The position numbers and the translations under genes are program-made. Of a stretch of DNA of 64,000 nucleotides, positions 9,783-20,465 are shown piece after piece. Position 1 is the first letter of the stretch; every line of letters begins with the position of its first letter. The stretch spans positions 12,502,709-12,566,708 of the forward strand of contig CM057003.1 of assembly GCA_029891345.1 (NCBI GenBank), given 5' to 3'. The notes beneath the pieces are model-generated. The model had not been told where the DNA came from and made no database searches. It saw nothing but the letters and a program-made list of their open reading frames with translations. The stretch comes from Dryococelus australis (taxonomy: Eukaryota; Arthropoda; Insecta; Phasmatodea; Phasmatidae).

Positions 9783-10142
9783 AGTTGTGTGTTCTTCCGC
9801 CTTGTGTCAAATTAACATTGCCATGGACCTCATCAGTTTATTCATGCGTCAGTCAAGTGAAACTGAGAAATTATTAGACAAATAGATATTGCACAAATCC
9901 GCTAATTTTTACACTTCGATACATTAAAAAATACAGAAAGTGAGAGAAATAATTTAAGTTATCACAAATGGCTACCTAACATTATTTGTTCGACGTTAAT
10001 ACATGGAATTACCTTCCCCTCCATCGTTACCAACTTTACTGGGCGCATGTCACTCAGGGCGCCTGCTAAATTGTATGCAGGTAGGGGCAGTGAATTTTTT
10101 CCTTAGGTTGATTTCAAAAGTGCTCACTTTATCGCGAACAGC
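9783..10142 (+). mobile_element. Family A MITE, 5' truncated
   Basis: Begins within the internal gttgtgtgttcttccgcctt block, lacking the left terminal repeat; it keeps the right end aaaagtgctcactttatcgc plus gaacagcc. Abuts the family F tail. Confidence 0.8.
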
Positions 10143-10646
10143 CTTTATTCCTACATATTGCTGGTCATATGCGCAATTTTGCTGGCATGTGCGGCTGTTT
10201 CGTGCACAACCGCATTTCCTGAACGCTCGGCGCGAACACTTATTCTAATTGAATAAGTGTAAACTCCTCTCCAGCGACACTGTGCTCGCGCAGCCGTGAG
10301 AGTGCAAGCCGGTTCTATAATAACCGCTGTCCGGGGGAATCCCGGCTCGTTTCCTCTTCAAGGCCAGACCCAGCCTCCTGCCGTGTCCTTGGGCCCTCGT
10401 GTGTCGGAATGGCAACAACACAGACCTTTCTGGGGCCCGCAGTTCGTCTCTGCCGCACCGGTGCCGATGAGGATAGTTTTTTGACACCGTCACACGAGTA
10501 CTGAAGAGTGTGAGATAACAAAAAAATCAATAATTCTATAATTGTACTTCAACCTACATGCATTGTATGTAATGAAATTATTTATATCAAAAAAATAATA
10601 ATTTTATGTCAAATACAAAATTTTTCTGCTTCGCTGCAGCCATATG
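10143..10646. other. No gene seen; GC-rich patch and short hairpin
   Basis: 10270-10480 is GC-richer than the surroundings and open in several short frames, without a recognisable product. A perfect short inverted repeat cacttattc / gaataagtg with a 5 nt loop lies at 10238-10260. Confidence 0.45.
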
Positions 10647-11065
10647 GGCTGTTCACGTTAACATGAGCACTTGTGAAAACCCTGTTTAAGATCTACTTGT
10701 ATACACGATGTGTGTTCTTCTACCTTATGTAAAATTAATATTGCCATGGGCATCACCACTATCCACCATGCGTTGGTCAAGTGAAACAGTGAAATTATTA
10801 AGAAAGTAAATATTGTATAAATCCGTTCATTTTTACACTCCAATGCATTATAAAATCCGAAAGCGAGAGAAATTATTTAAGTTATCACAAATGGTCACCT
10901 AGCACTTTTTGTTCGACGTTAATATATGGAACTACTTTCCCCTCCATCATGACTCACTTTATTAGACTCATGTCGCTCAGTGCGCCCGTTAAAACATATG
11001 CAGGTAAAGGCAGTGACTTTTTCTAAGGGATGATTTCAAAAGTGCTCACTTTATCATGAACAGCC
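10647..11065 (+). mobile_element. Family A MITE, full length
   Basis: Left end ggctgttcacgttaacatga, right end aaaagtgctcactttatcat then gaacagcc. All internal family blocks are present in order (cttgtatacacgatgtgt, ttatcacaaatggtcaccta, tcatgactcactttattaga). Confidence 0.85.
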
Positions 11066-11112
11066 TTTAATAACTAGTGCTAACTTGGTTGTAAAGATAA
11101 AAAATTACAAAG

Positions 11113-11294
11113 TAAACTTATGCCGTGGGCTACCGAATGACACATTATGTAATCACCAAATATCAAGGTATATGCAATGAAAAAAAAAAGTTAAGTATAC
11201 AAAATTTTTGCAAATGTTTAACATTTTTTTTAATGTATGAATTGCTATTTGGTGATTACACATGTCAAGCGGTAGCCCAAGACATTAGTTTAAA
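11113..11294. mobile_element. Palindromic foldback MITE (~180 bp)
   Basis: Two arms of about 50-55 bp pair with few mismatches: left ccgtgggctaccgaatgaca and gtaatcaccaaat, right ttggtgattacacatgtcaa and gcggtagcccaaga. The centre is A/T-rich. Superfamily not determined. Confidence 0.7.
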
Positions 11295-11334
11295 ATAAGT
11301 GTACGTAAAATTTAGTAAATAAATGTTTAATTCA

Positions 11335-11769
11335 ACCCAAAATAAAGTATTTTTATTTTTAACACAAGTATGAAACGCTTGTGATAGATGACATGTTTAG
11401 GTGATTTTTCAAATGTTCGATTCAAAAAGCGTGGAGGAACCGCGTAGACGTTGTGTACAGAAGATAAACTAACCGAGCGTGTTAACAGAATCGTCGATGG
11501 CGATCTGCACAGACGTCGTGTTCACAGATCTCCCACGATCTTCCTACACGGTCACAATGTTCCTCGGCTGGAAACAGCGCTTACACATCCACCCTACAAA
11601 GTAAACAAGAGTGCAGAGGTGAAACAGCCACTTATCTCCAGTCGCACGCGCAACAAAATGGCGTCGCCGGCCATCAACACGTCGGGACACCGTTCGCCAG
11701 TCAGCGTCTGATATCATACTTGCCAACCGACAGCCCAGCTGTAGCGAACCTCTCGCAGAGTATAGTAAC
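11335..11769 (+). repeat. Family C/F repeat, F part, interrupted
   Basis: Contains ttttaacacaagtatgaaac, gtgcagaggtgaaacagcca and aaaatggcgtcgccggccat, matching 51170-51330 and 62862-62945. Interrupted at ATAGTAAC by a hAT MITE; the remainder resumes after the element that ends at 13110. Confidence 0.6.
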
Positions 11770-12045
11770 TAGAGCTAGCGATTTTTCGCGAAAGAAATAC
11801 GAGTACACGGTAGCACACAACAGCGTTCGTATACTGTCATTGGTTGCTGTCTGCTTAAGAAGTCTTTTGTATATTTGACCGGGCCACCAGAATTCGACAA
11901 CATCGGCACGGCCCTACGTGATTCGTGTGCAGATAGTTAACACGTGTTAAAAAGTAAATCAGCCAATCAAGATAGGTAAATGACCATACAATATTTAGAA
12001 ATATAACATGTCTTGAAAGCTTTTCTCAAAATTTCACTACCCTTA
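11770..12045 (+). mobile_element. hAT MITE type G
   Basis: Starts TAGAGCTAGCGATTTTTCGC and ends ...aaaatttcactacccTTA. Flanking octamers ATAGTAAC and ACGGTAAC match at 6 of 8. Interior is near-identical in plan to the copy at 22183-22479 (ttggttgctgtctgcttaag; acatcggcacggccctacgt). Confidence 0.75.
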
Positions 12046-12054
12046 ACGGTAACC

Positions 12055-13110
12055 TACACAGAGAAAAGCCAACTAAATATTTGTTTGTATAAGGGCAAAA
12101 AATATACATAGTTGAACCCGAAATTTTTTTTGAGTACACAAAACTTTAAAAAGCAACAAAATTAATTTTGCGCCACCTAACAAAATACACGCTTGAACTA
12201 ACAAAACCTCTGTGCTTAGCGGAAAAAAAAATTTGACTGTCAACAAAATATTTAGTTGAATAAACCGTATATACTTGTTTGGCCATTCATTTTATTGCCT
12301 ACGTTCGAAAATATTGCTTACAGTTCATTTACATATTTGTGACAGTTGGGAAAGACACTGTATTTGTTAGTGCATATATTGATTTTTAATATTGGTATAA
12401 ACATCCTGATAAAAGTGAACTAAACAGTTAAAATTAAAACTTTAAATATTTGTTTGCGTGCGTTGTCCAGTATTCGAAATGTATACCTATGCATAGGGCC
12501 ACTAATTTATCGCGAAAAAATCTGAGTACACAGTGGACTTCAATACCATATATACACCTCAACTGTCGTCATACCTCCATTGGCTGCTCGTGTTGTTCAC
12601 GCATATGACCGAGCCACTCAGGATTCCTTAAACACCGCCACTGAACCTTTCTGATTTGTGCACGGACCAGAACATGTTTCACCCAATCAGAAAATCTGGA
12701 CGACCCTACAGTGTTTGGAACTGTAAATTGTCTCGAAATCTTTTCGCGAAATATCGCTGCCCCTACATATACATATGCCTGCCCCTACTTTAAAACGTTC
12801 CTATTTCGTCAGCAGTCGCTTCAGGGGAGCTCTCTAGGGCGTAGTGCTGAAGCGCAGACAATCTACTTTAGAATCTCTGTTTGCCTTCATATAATATATT
12901 ACACTTTCTTTATATTTACTGAAACAGTTACGTAGAGCCAAACAAATCTTTAGTTACACCAACTAAATCTTTGTTTGAGGCAACCAAATAAGAACAACGA
13001 AATAATTAGTTTTCAACAACAAAGTATTTGAATGCCCCTACACAAACAATTAAATTGGTTGCGCCAAACAAACTTTGTTTGATTCAAAAGAACCTTTTTC
13101 TCGGTGTATG
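12055..13110. mobile_element. Element N with TACAC(A/C)GAGAAAA ends
   Basis: Left end TACACAGAGAAAAGCCAAC; right end reverse TACACCGAGAAAAAGG. Both subterminal zones carry repeated AAC(A/T)AAAnnTTTGTTn motifs (aactaaatatttgtttg, caacaaaatatttagttga, gccaaacaaactttgtttga). Interrupted by a type G hAT MITE. No transposase frame and no certain target duplication, so the superfamily is unassigned. Confidence 0.6.
12494..12765 (+). mobile_element. hAT MITE type G, nested in element N
   Basis: Starts TAGGGCCACTAATTTATCGC, ends ttttcgcgaaatatcgctgc then cccta. Flanking octamers CCTATGCA and CATATACA match at 6 of 8. More diverged than the other G copies. Confidence 0.7.
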
Positions 13111-13285
13111 CCAATCAAAAACACAAAGCCCGCGCTCAGAGTCTCGCCGACCAATCAGAGAACGGGTAGCTCACATCAAAGGAACCGTCACGCGATTGCG
13201 CCTCTATATACTTATCTACTCTGTGTCCATGCGCAGGAGATCGTTTATGAACACGCGGCAAGCAATATGAAACCACCGCCGTATG
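13111..13285 (+). repeat. Family F repeat, continuation
   Basis: Resumes with gccaatcaaaaacacaaagc, then gaccaatcagagaacggg and cacatcaaaggaaccgtcac, as in 62990-63070 and 51395-51490. Completes the copy begun at 11335. Confidence 0.6.
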
Positions 13286-13964
13286 TTAGTTTCAACACAT
13301 TCTCTTACAAAAAAAACGCCATATTAACCACTTTTTAACGTAGATATTAATTTTTGTGGTTCGGGTGTTGCAAAAGAGAAAATCTGTGGAGTGAAAAGTA
13401 GTTACTGATTTCTCATAAAAACTAACACTTTATAACCTATGGTAAGGTTTTCAGCAGATCCGTAGTACAATAAGCAGCCAATTACAAAATAGCTGGTGTG
13501 TCAGCAGCGACCAATAGAATTGCAAAGGAAAAGGCCTTGCGCCTTGCAATGTGTCAGCCTTGACCGAGTATCCTCGGGATAGTATGTTAAGGGTTTAATA
13601 ATTAGCCGACTACCGTGGTCAACAGGGGAAATAAGGTGCCACTTACGTACGAGGTACCAGTTTCGAGTCCCAGATGAACCACTGGAGTGTTTTCCGATTT
13701 TATGTGTAAGTTTTTGGTTCGTTTCGTGTACCAGGGGTCAGCCACCCTTCCTAATCATCCGATCATTACAGGCCGAATAAAAAAAACTGAGAAACGATCG
13801 TAATAATGGCTTGACGACAAAACACTTCCATCTGCACGCCACAGAAATATTTTATCCACTTTTCTGACGCTAAAAACATTGGGTGGGGAAAGAGAGAGGC
13901 GCAGTGGCGTGGCTATAACAATAAGCAGAGCTACCACACGCCAGATGGTAACGATGGCTATACG
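13286..13964. other. No gene seen; weak tRNA-like patch
   Basis: 13613-13690 has accgtggtcaacagg and a box-B-like gtttcgagtccc, suggesting a decayed tRNA-headed SINE of a different type. Nothing else stands out. Confidence 0.35.
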
Positions 13965-14150
13965 CTATTCAGGGTAAAGTCAGGACTTTTAAAAGCCTTC
14001 CCTCTCATTTGGAATAATTGTCTATAAATATGTTTTATTTTAGCCTTAAACGTTGACTTCCGAGTGCGGCGGAATCTACATAATGTGTTTATTACTTACA
14101 TGGCAATATTTATTTAAAAAGGTGGTTAACGGATAAAAAAATGGCTTAAG
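13965..14150 (-). mobile_element. Family B MITE, truncated
   Basis: Reverse copy: ctattcagggtaaagtcagg end, then ccttccctctcatttggaat and gacttccgagtgcggcggaa. Its far end is lost after the ggataaaaaaatggcttaag block. Confidence 0.65.
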
Positions 14151-14938
14151 ATGTCGTAAGATGATCAAAGTTACTGCAGCGGTTGGTTCGTTACACCAAC
14201 TACTGCAAGCCAGCACAGTGCAAGAACACGTGTTTGAAAACTGTCACGTATGTTAACCATTCCCCTGCAAGGAATTTGGGGGGGGGGGGATGTCCTCCCG
14301 TACCCACAAGAGAGGCGCATGATTTATTTCATTCTAAAATGCTTGAAATTGACAGTTTCATTAAATAAGCATATTTAGTTAACTCTGGCACGTCTGAGAA
14401 ATCGATTGCACAGATCGTACGCTTCCTGGGTAGGACAAACGAGCTGGTATTAGACTTGCAATATTTGCATTCCTATCATCATTGTTTCAGCCTGTTGATT
14501 GAACTGTCTCGTTAACATGTTTTCCAAAATGTTCTGGTATTTCTAAATGAGCGAGCGATGCATTCTGTTATGGCATTAGCTGCAGTAAGTCTAATTTGTG
14601 AAATATAAATTTTTCAAGAAAGAATTCATGTTGGCATTGAGCCGGAGTTTATGTAATACGCACTTCTTTCGGGTCAGTTACTAGCTATAAAAAACTGCAG
14701 GAATTTAATATAACCGGTTTATTTTAGATGGCCGTCAAACTCAACGGCTTTCGTGGTCACATTTTAATTTGCGGTAACAAAAATCATTTGCTACTCGTGG
14801 AACACAAAAAATAATGTCCATAGCAGAAGGCGATAACTAGAGACCTACTTGCCACCGAAAGATAACGCGAATTTTGCATGTCTAGCGATAGCCCTTGCAG
14901 TCAATCTGATAAAGACTAAGGACATGCATGTGCATACA
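14151..14938. other. No gene seen; short hAT end fragment
   Basis: Mostly featureless, with a G run at 14278-14289. At 14849-14886 there is ataacgcgaattttgcatgt, the terminal block of type J hAT MITEs. Confidence 0.45.
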
Positions 14939-15230
14939 TTAGACTTTTCGCGAAAATATTTCAAGACCAGTTGTATTTCATAACACTGCAGCTCATATCC
15001 ACTGTCGTGATTGGATGATTTTGTTGTTTCGCGTTTTAGGTGCCTGCCGCGAATCATAGGCGTAGAGTATCGGAGTAACCTAATTATGATTGGCCAGCCA
15101 AGAAAGGAAATATCACATTACAAAGACACGCCGCCAATGAAGAAAATAAACTAGCTGGTACGCCCGTAAGGTATTGGAATCCAGCAAGTGTGGAAATCTT
15201 TTCGCGAAATCTGGGTGTCCCTATAGCTAT
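14939..15230 (-). mobile_element. hAT MITE type H, left end damaged
   Basis: Carries cttttcgcgaaaatatttca, tgattggatgattttgttgt and aatcttttcgcgaaatctgg, ending gtgtcccta. Same plan as 22587-22886. The left terminus is not clean. Confidence 0.65.
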
Positions 15231-15291
15231 AAAGTCGACTGGCCAATTAAAATAGCACATTTTCGTGTCACAAAGTCGCACAGCCAATAAC

Positions 15292-15534
15292 TAGGAACAT
15301 GAAAAATCCGCGAGTTCAATGACCTGCAGGCGAGACTCTACAGTATTATGTACAAATATGCGGATATCAACTGCACATTGGTTGTCTGCTGCCGCAGTGG
15401 AATGCGACGATTGGGTCAGCGTTCTCCAGGAGGTATCAAAACACCGCGTGGGCCAATGGATATAGTTACATAAACGCAAGTGTTTCGAATTCTAGCTTGT
15501 CCCTAAATTAAGCCTCGAATTCTTCAGTTCTCTA
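15292..15534 (+). mobile_element. hAT MITE type I
   Basis: Starts TAGGAACATGAAAAATCCGC, ends ttcttcagttctcta. Perfect 8 bp duplication CCAATAAC at 15284-15291 and 15535-15542. The target octamer lies in a type H fragment. Confidence 0.8.
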
Positions 15535-15542
15535 CCAATAAC

Positions 15543-15836
15543 TAGGGCCACCTGTTTTTCGCGGAAAGATTTATGGCCAGGCTAGACTTCAACATCTGCG
15601 TGCACTCTTGTCAATTTCCTTTGGCTACTGGACGCGTGTCTGCTCCAGAAGACTTTAGTTTTCGACAGGACCAATCAGAATAAACTTACCCCGACACTTA
15701 ACGTCCGTGATTCGTTGGCAGACACTTAAGATGCGTGGGAGTTAAAATCATCCAATCACGATACTGGTTCCGAACTAACGTGTTTTGGAGTACAACTTTG
15801 GCAGTGGAATCTTTTCGCGGAAAACAAGTGTCCCTA
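15543..15836 (+). mobile_element. hAT MITE type H
   Basis: Starts TAGGGCCACCTGTTTTTCGC, ends cgcggaaaacaagtgtccct then a. Perfect 8 bp duplication CCAATAAC at 15535-15542 and 15837-15844, sharing the left octamer with the preceding element. Confidence 0.85.
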
Positions 15837-15844
15837 CCAATAAC

Positions 15845-15910
15845 AAAATAAAACTGTAGTTATGCACGTAGGATATAGAAATCTAGCCCGCTTGGATCTT
15901 TTAATCGAGT
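15845..15910 (-). mobile_element. hAT type H host fragment
   Basis: Reads gcacgtaggatatagaaatc and tagcccgcttgg, the part of type H that follows a CCAATAAC site in other copies. With 15243-15291 it forms the host into which the two preceding elements inserted. Confidence 0.55.
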
Positions 15911-16550
15911 ATATCAAGAATCCTTACTCATCGCCTCCACGCGCTTCCCAGCTGGAGCGCAACCTTCTTCATTGGACCACTCGCTTGAACGTGACTTCAA
16001 GCAGGGAGCCTACATCTTTTTTAATGACACGCTAATAAAGATAAAAGTACGACGTGTCTCCAAACACAATTCTAAAGTTTCTGGACAGAAAATTTTGCAG
16101 CTAAAAACGATTCTGGAAAGAATAAAGTTTCAGCCATTTTCATACCCCAAAAAAAATAATTCGTGGAGTTGAAATGAGAATTCGTAACATGTGTTTGAAC
16201 ACAATCGTTTCCAAAATGGTTGAAGTGTTCAAACACCACCGTAAAATGACCAACCGTTTTCGAATCTCGTTTTTTTTTTTTTTTCGACCAAGCGTCTGCA
16301 GAGCACTTCATGCACCAGCCAAGAGGAACACTAAACATTTGCTCTCATTTTAAGAATCGTGGGCGGGTATAGAAAACTGCATATCCGTGAATCTCACAAA
16401 GTATTAAGGGGACTATGCAGCTGCGCGTCCAAGGTCAAGAAGTGAGGGAGAGATACGGACGACAGTTACACGCACGCATAGCTCCTCATCGCTCCTACGC
16501 GCAGTGTTTCAGACGTAACGCTCTACTGTGCAAATCAGATCTGTAACAGT
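15911..16550. other. No gene seen
   Basis: Contains a T run at 16270-16284. Short frames on both strands show nothing recognisable. Confidence 0.45.
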
Positions 16551-16859
16551 GGGGTTTTATTACACGCGATGAAAGCCCACAGATCAAACTACGTACGTAT
16601 GTTTGTACTTTTCTCTTGCCGCGTTAAGGAAACTGCATAGGCAAGTTTTAAAAAGTGTGATATTTGACCATTTTCACGAATATTTTTCTCCGAGAATACA
16701 CTTAATATGACGAAAGTAAAAAAATAGGGCCATACATAATTGTGTTTTATCTTTTCTGACAAAAAAGTCATATTTTCCAGAAATTTTATTTACCGCGATA
16801 TGCGTTTACGCGCAAAACAACGATTTCACAGAAAACGTATCCGTACATAGGACTCTTAA
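16551..16859 (+). repeat. Family E repeat
   Basis: Begins ggggttttattacacgcgat and ends near taggactcttaa. The second good copy is 47871-48170, and a fragment lies at 60395-60485. Landmarks: cttttctcttgccgcgttaa, cttaatatgacgaaagtaaa, accgcgatatgcgtttacgc. No terminal repeat identified; possibly a non-coding transposon or retroelement segment. Confidence 0.6.
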
Positions 16860-17048
16860 AACAGCGTATGTTATTTCCATGTGACTAACGTGTTCAGAGG
16901 GCCATTGTAGTAGCAGTAGCTTCCGCACGAGTGCTCTCTTATCCGTAAAAATAAACACAGAGAAATAAGTCTTACCTAATTTTTCTGTATCTGACTTTTC
17001 TCTTTTGAGAAAGGTGTCGAAGAGCAACCTTATTGAAACACTAGTTTC

Positions 17049-17310
17049 TAGGAGTCATATTTCAGAACACCGTGTGGTCGTTTACCTAGCTTGATTGGCT
17101 GATTTAGTTTTTGACACGTGTCAACTGTCTGAACACGAATCACGTAGGAGCCGTGCCGATGTTGCCAAATTCTGAGTGGCCCAGTCAAATATGAAAACGC
17201 CTTTCCAAGCAGACGACAACCAATGTCAATAGGCAAATTGGTGTTGGGAGCTTGTAGTATTGAAGTCTACCATGCACTCGTATTTTTCCGAGAAAAATTA
17301 CTAGCTCTTA
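17049..17310 (-). mobile_element. hAT MITE type G, reverse
   Basis: Reverse copy: taggagtcatatttcagaac to gagaaaaattactagctctt then a. Internal landmarks are gagccgtgccgatgttgcca and attgaagtctaccatgcact. No clean duplication; its right end abuts the next hAT's target site. Confidence 0.7.
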
Positions 17311-17318
17311 TCTATCAG

Positions 17319-17601
17319 TAGAGAGACGGAAATTTCGCGGATTCATTTAGCAACTAGCTAAGCTCCACGACCCTTTTTACACTTGAGCCTCAGTTAGTCG
17401 TTCATTGGTTAACGATACAGTTTTACCATAGACCAAGTAGCAAGGGATTCGGCCCACTTTTACTTGAAAATTAACAATTGGTTCAAATTCGTCCAGGAAG
17501 TGGGTTCCAAACTGCGATCGAATTGAAAAAGAAAGTCAAACGTATGCGTTTTTGCAGTCTATCTTGTCCTGAAATGAATTTGCGAAATTTCCGGGTCCCT
17601 A
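17319..17601 (+). mobile_element. hAT MITE type I
   Basis: Starts TAGAGAGACGGAAATTTCGC and ends aaatttccgggtcccta. Perfect 8 bp duplication TCTATCAG (17311-17318 and 17602-17609). Confidence 0.88.
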
Positions 17602-17609
17602 TCTATCAG

Positions 17610-18301
17610 TGTAGGCTTGGTTGCAATTTTATCTTAATACTTTGTACTTTTTCCCCTCAAGTATTGTATTACTCATTCATTCCCTCTTACAAAGGAGACT
17701 GCGCTACTTTCAATATTTACGTATATGACTCGTTTGCAGTAAGTTTCGAAGCGTTTATGTATATGGTCATACTGTCGTTTTTAGAGGTTAAACTATGTAA
17801 AACTCTTGTTATTCTTCACGTACGGTTTTGTCACATCAAAAACACATTCTAATTGGCTGCTGGCAGTAATCACGTGGTGATAGTTTATGCCCAACAGTCA
17901 TCTGAAGTTCAACTTCTGCTAACTTCACTTACCCCCCCCCCCCAGGGCAACCACCCCCAAACTACCAGCAGGTTGGTGACGTTGTGGAGAAAGGAGTAAC
18001 CAATCAGAGATCACCAACCACCTGCACTGTCGCCAACACAGCCGATCCTGCCAGAGTTCGAACTGCACTCCTCGGTTCGTATCGCAACGCCTCGACCGGA
18101 CATAACGCTGCACCAACTCAACCACGACGGAGCTCGACGCAGGAATGTCCCGCCAGGAAGTCGTGTTGCAATCAAGCGTGGTTCCACGGTCCCCGTTACC
18201 ATTGTTCAGAAGCTAGTCGGCGCCACGTCCGTACACCAAGAACAACTGTCGCGTGCATGTATGCTCGTTTTCGTGTGTCCTGGTTCCACTCCAAGGATAC
18301 A
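17610..18301. other. No recognised gene; GC-rich open stretch
   Basis: 17610-17930 is ordinary AT-rich DNA with a C run at 17932-17943. 17990-18290 is GC-rich and open in two plus-strand frames; one starts at 17984, the other gives a Pro/Arg-rich peptide containing NVPPGSRVAIKRGSTVPVTI. I do not recognise either product. Confidence 0.3.
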
Positions 18302-18357
18302 GGCTGTTCACGGTCAAATGAGCACTTTTCAAAGCCCTGCATAATATCTACTTGTAC
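18302..18357 (+). mobile_element. Family A MITE end fragment
   Basis: ggctgttcacggtcaaatga and the following gccctgcataatatctactt match the left end of family A; the rest is absent. Confidence 0.75.
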
Positions 18358-18411
18358 AGCGACCATCAAAAAATTCAACGATTGCAACACTTGAGCTCGT
18401 AAACTAATTAG

Positions 18412-18706
18412 TAGCGATAGGAAAAATTCGCGAGTTCAATGACCTGTGGGCTAGACTCCACAGTCACGTGTATACTCGAGTCAGAGATGTTTGTTTATTG
18501 GCTGCTGCCCCATACAGTAGACAGTGTTACTTCACGCCTAACAGTATGGAACTCGCTACTTGTTTCCTTACAAGTCTGCTATTGGCTCAGAGTCTTCCAG
18601 GGCGTGTCTAATAGACTGCGATCTAATTTGCAAAGTCAACTTTAGTGTACACGTGTTTGACGTCTATCTTGTCCTGAAATGAACTCGCGAATTATTCCTT
18701 TCCCTA
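18412..18706 (+). mobile_element. hAT MITE type I, well preserved
   Basis: Starts TAGCGATAGGAAAAATTCGC, ends gaattattcctttcccta. Perfect 8 bp duplication CTAATTAG (18404-18411 and 18707-18714). Inner ends share AATTCGCGAGTTCA. Confidence 0.9.
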
Positions 18707-18779
18707 CTAATTAGTGACTGAAAAGGGTTAACTTTCCTAATGGGCGTTACAGTGCTAACCCGGACAGAGGTCACGCATG

Positions 18780-18960
18780 TGGCACAGAATAAATTAATAC
18801 ACAGAGACGAAATGGTGTGGTGGTTCCTTTGACGTATGCGTACCCATTCGCTGATTGGCTGTGCGACGCTCTGGGAACCAGCTTGGTGTCTAACTGGCTA
18901 TCGCGTGCTGCGAAAGGCTCCTTAACTTACGTGCCAAAGGCTCAGCTTCAGCCCGTTTGC
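18780..18960 (-). repeat. Family F repeat fragment
   Basis: Reverse copy with ggtggttcctttgacgtatg and cccattcgctgattggctgt, as in 41990-42040. A T run follows at 18967-18984. Confidence 0.55.
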
Positions 18961-19110
18961 AGACATTTTTTTTTTTTTTTTTTTGCAATCTTAATTTCAG
19001 ATTCATAGTAATTAGGTACTGACAATGCACGATAATAGAAAATGTAGATTTTTCGTGCTGTTTATTATTTTTGTGCATTATGTGCTTTTTGTAAAACGTC
19101 GAGAACATAT

Positions 19111-19981
19111 TGTTACGCACTGTAGCTCGCACAGGCTGCGAGCCCCCGATAAGCGCGATGCAGCTCTGTGAGAAGTGACGCACCTCGAACCTCCCCTCCC
19201 CCAGGCAGATACGCTCGTTGCCTCCTCGCTCCCTCCCTTCCCTACCCGGAAGCCGGGGAACGATTGAAAGCAGCGACACCTGGCTGGCGTCACAGCACCT
19301 CCTCCCCCTCCTGATGGAGAAGCCGACAAATGTAGAGGAGGCGCAAGAATATTCTGGGAATTAGTATCCTCGGCCCAACGCCACATTTAAAGAAATTCCT
19401 GGGAGATGGCCTACAACCCAATAAATGCAAGCCACAGTTCGTTTGCCGGCAGTCTTTGACGAAGGCGATCTGGCTTAGTGCAGTAGCGAAGTCTAGTGTC
19501 GACGACAACGGGAGATTGCGAGACGACGGCGGACGAGGTGTTGGTGGTGAGAATGGACGAGAGGGCGTGAAACTCCGTGTATGAGGGCGCTCGGAGAACT
19601 ACAGAACATTGTGGTAACTAATGGTACCTGGATTAAACTGAGGTGGGACTAAATAACATGTGATACGGTCTTAATTGGGAATGTTGGAACTGTCAAATAT
19701 GGACATATAATTTTTACAATAATTGAATAGGTTTTGTTACAATGTATATTGGGACTTATTTCTAACTATTTAATTACGTTAATTTCTTTGAGGTAGACGT
19801 CATTAATTGTGAACAGCACGTGATATCAATTTATTGTGAGATGTTGAGTCAAGAGAATTTTGTTTTGTAGTAGTTGTAAATAAAATTCGGAAATTATAGT
19901 TAACTCTTTTATTTAATCAAGACCTTCATCCCTTAACGAACCTGGTCTACGCCACTGAATTTTGTGGGCGAAATTGTAACA
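19111..19981 (+). mobile_element. Solo LTR 1
   Basis: 871 bp bounded by TGTTAC and GTAACA. The 5' half is GC-rich; the 3' half is AT-rich with an AATAAA signal at 19879-19884. A homologous solo LTR in reverse lies at 61178-61955 (shared cttcatcccttaacgaacct; gccgacaaatgtagaggagg). Flanking tetramers ATAT and ATAA agree at 3 of 4. No internal retrotransposon sequence, primer site or polypurine tract adjoins it. Gypsy or BEL origin cannot be decided. Confidence 0.75.
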
Positions 19982-20235
19982 ATAATTACATTTTATTAAT
20001 AAGTTCTAAAATTTCTAAAACATGCAGATAACACACAATTAAAATTACGCACAAAAAAATTAAACAACACGCCAAATTAAAATATTCTGTAACCGCACAT
20101 TGTCAGTAATTACTATGAATCCGAAATTATGACGCTAAAAACTAAGCATTTCTGCAAAAAGGGTGGAGCCGAGGGAATTGTGCATGAAAGCAGTATATTT
20201 ACCCGATTTTCAATATAAGTCGTTTACCAGAATTT

Positions 20236-20465
20236 ACCGAACTTTTTGGTTCGACAAGACGCAAATAATAATTTTCGACGCCTTTTTACGTTGTTATATA
20301 TTCGCTGGCTTCGTTATTCTTGGAGTACTGATGAAATAAAAATGTATAATTTTTTTCAAATCTTCGATCAGTGTTCTGAGAATAACGAACGCAGTGGATT
20401 TGTAACAATGTAAAAAGGCGTTAAAAATTGTTATCTACGTCTTGTCAAGCCAAAAATCTCGAAAA
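20236..20465. mobile_element. Foldback MITE with ~95 bp arms
   Basis: The left arm (tttttggttcgacaagacgc, cgcctttttacgttgttata, ggcttcgttattct) pairs with the right arm (agaataacgaacgcagtgga, aatgtaaaaaggcgttaaaa, cttgtcaagccaaaaat). The loop is about 30-40 bp. Superfamily unassigned. Confidence 0.7.

Noticed and set aside
17478-17852. 124-codon plus-strand open frame
   Set aside because: Its first third lies inside a hAT MITE with a perfect 8 bp duplication; the rest is hydrophobic AT-rich translation without a domain.
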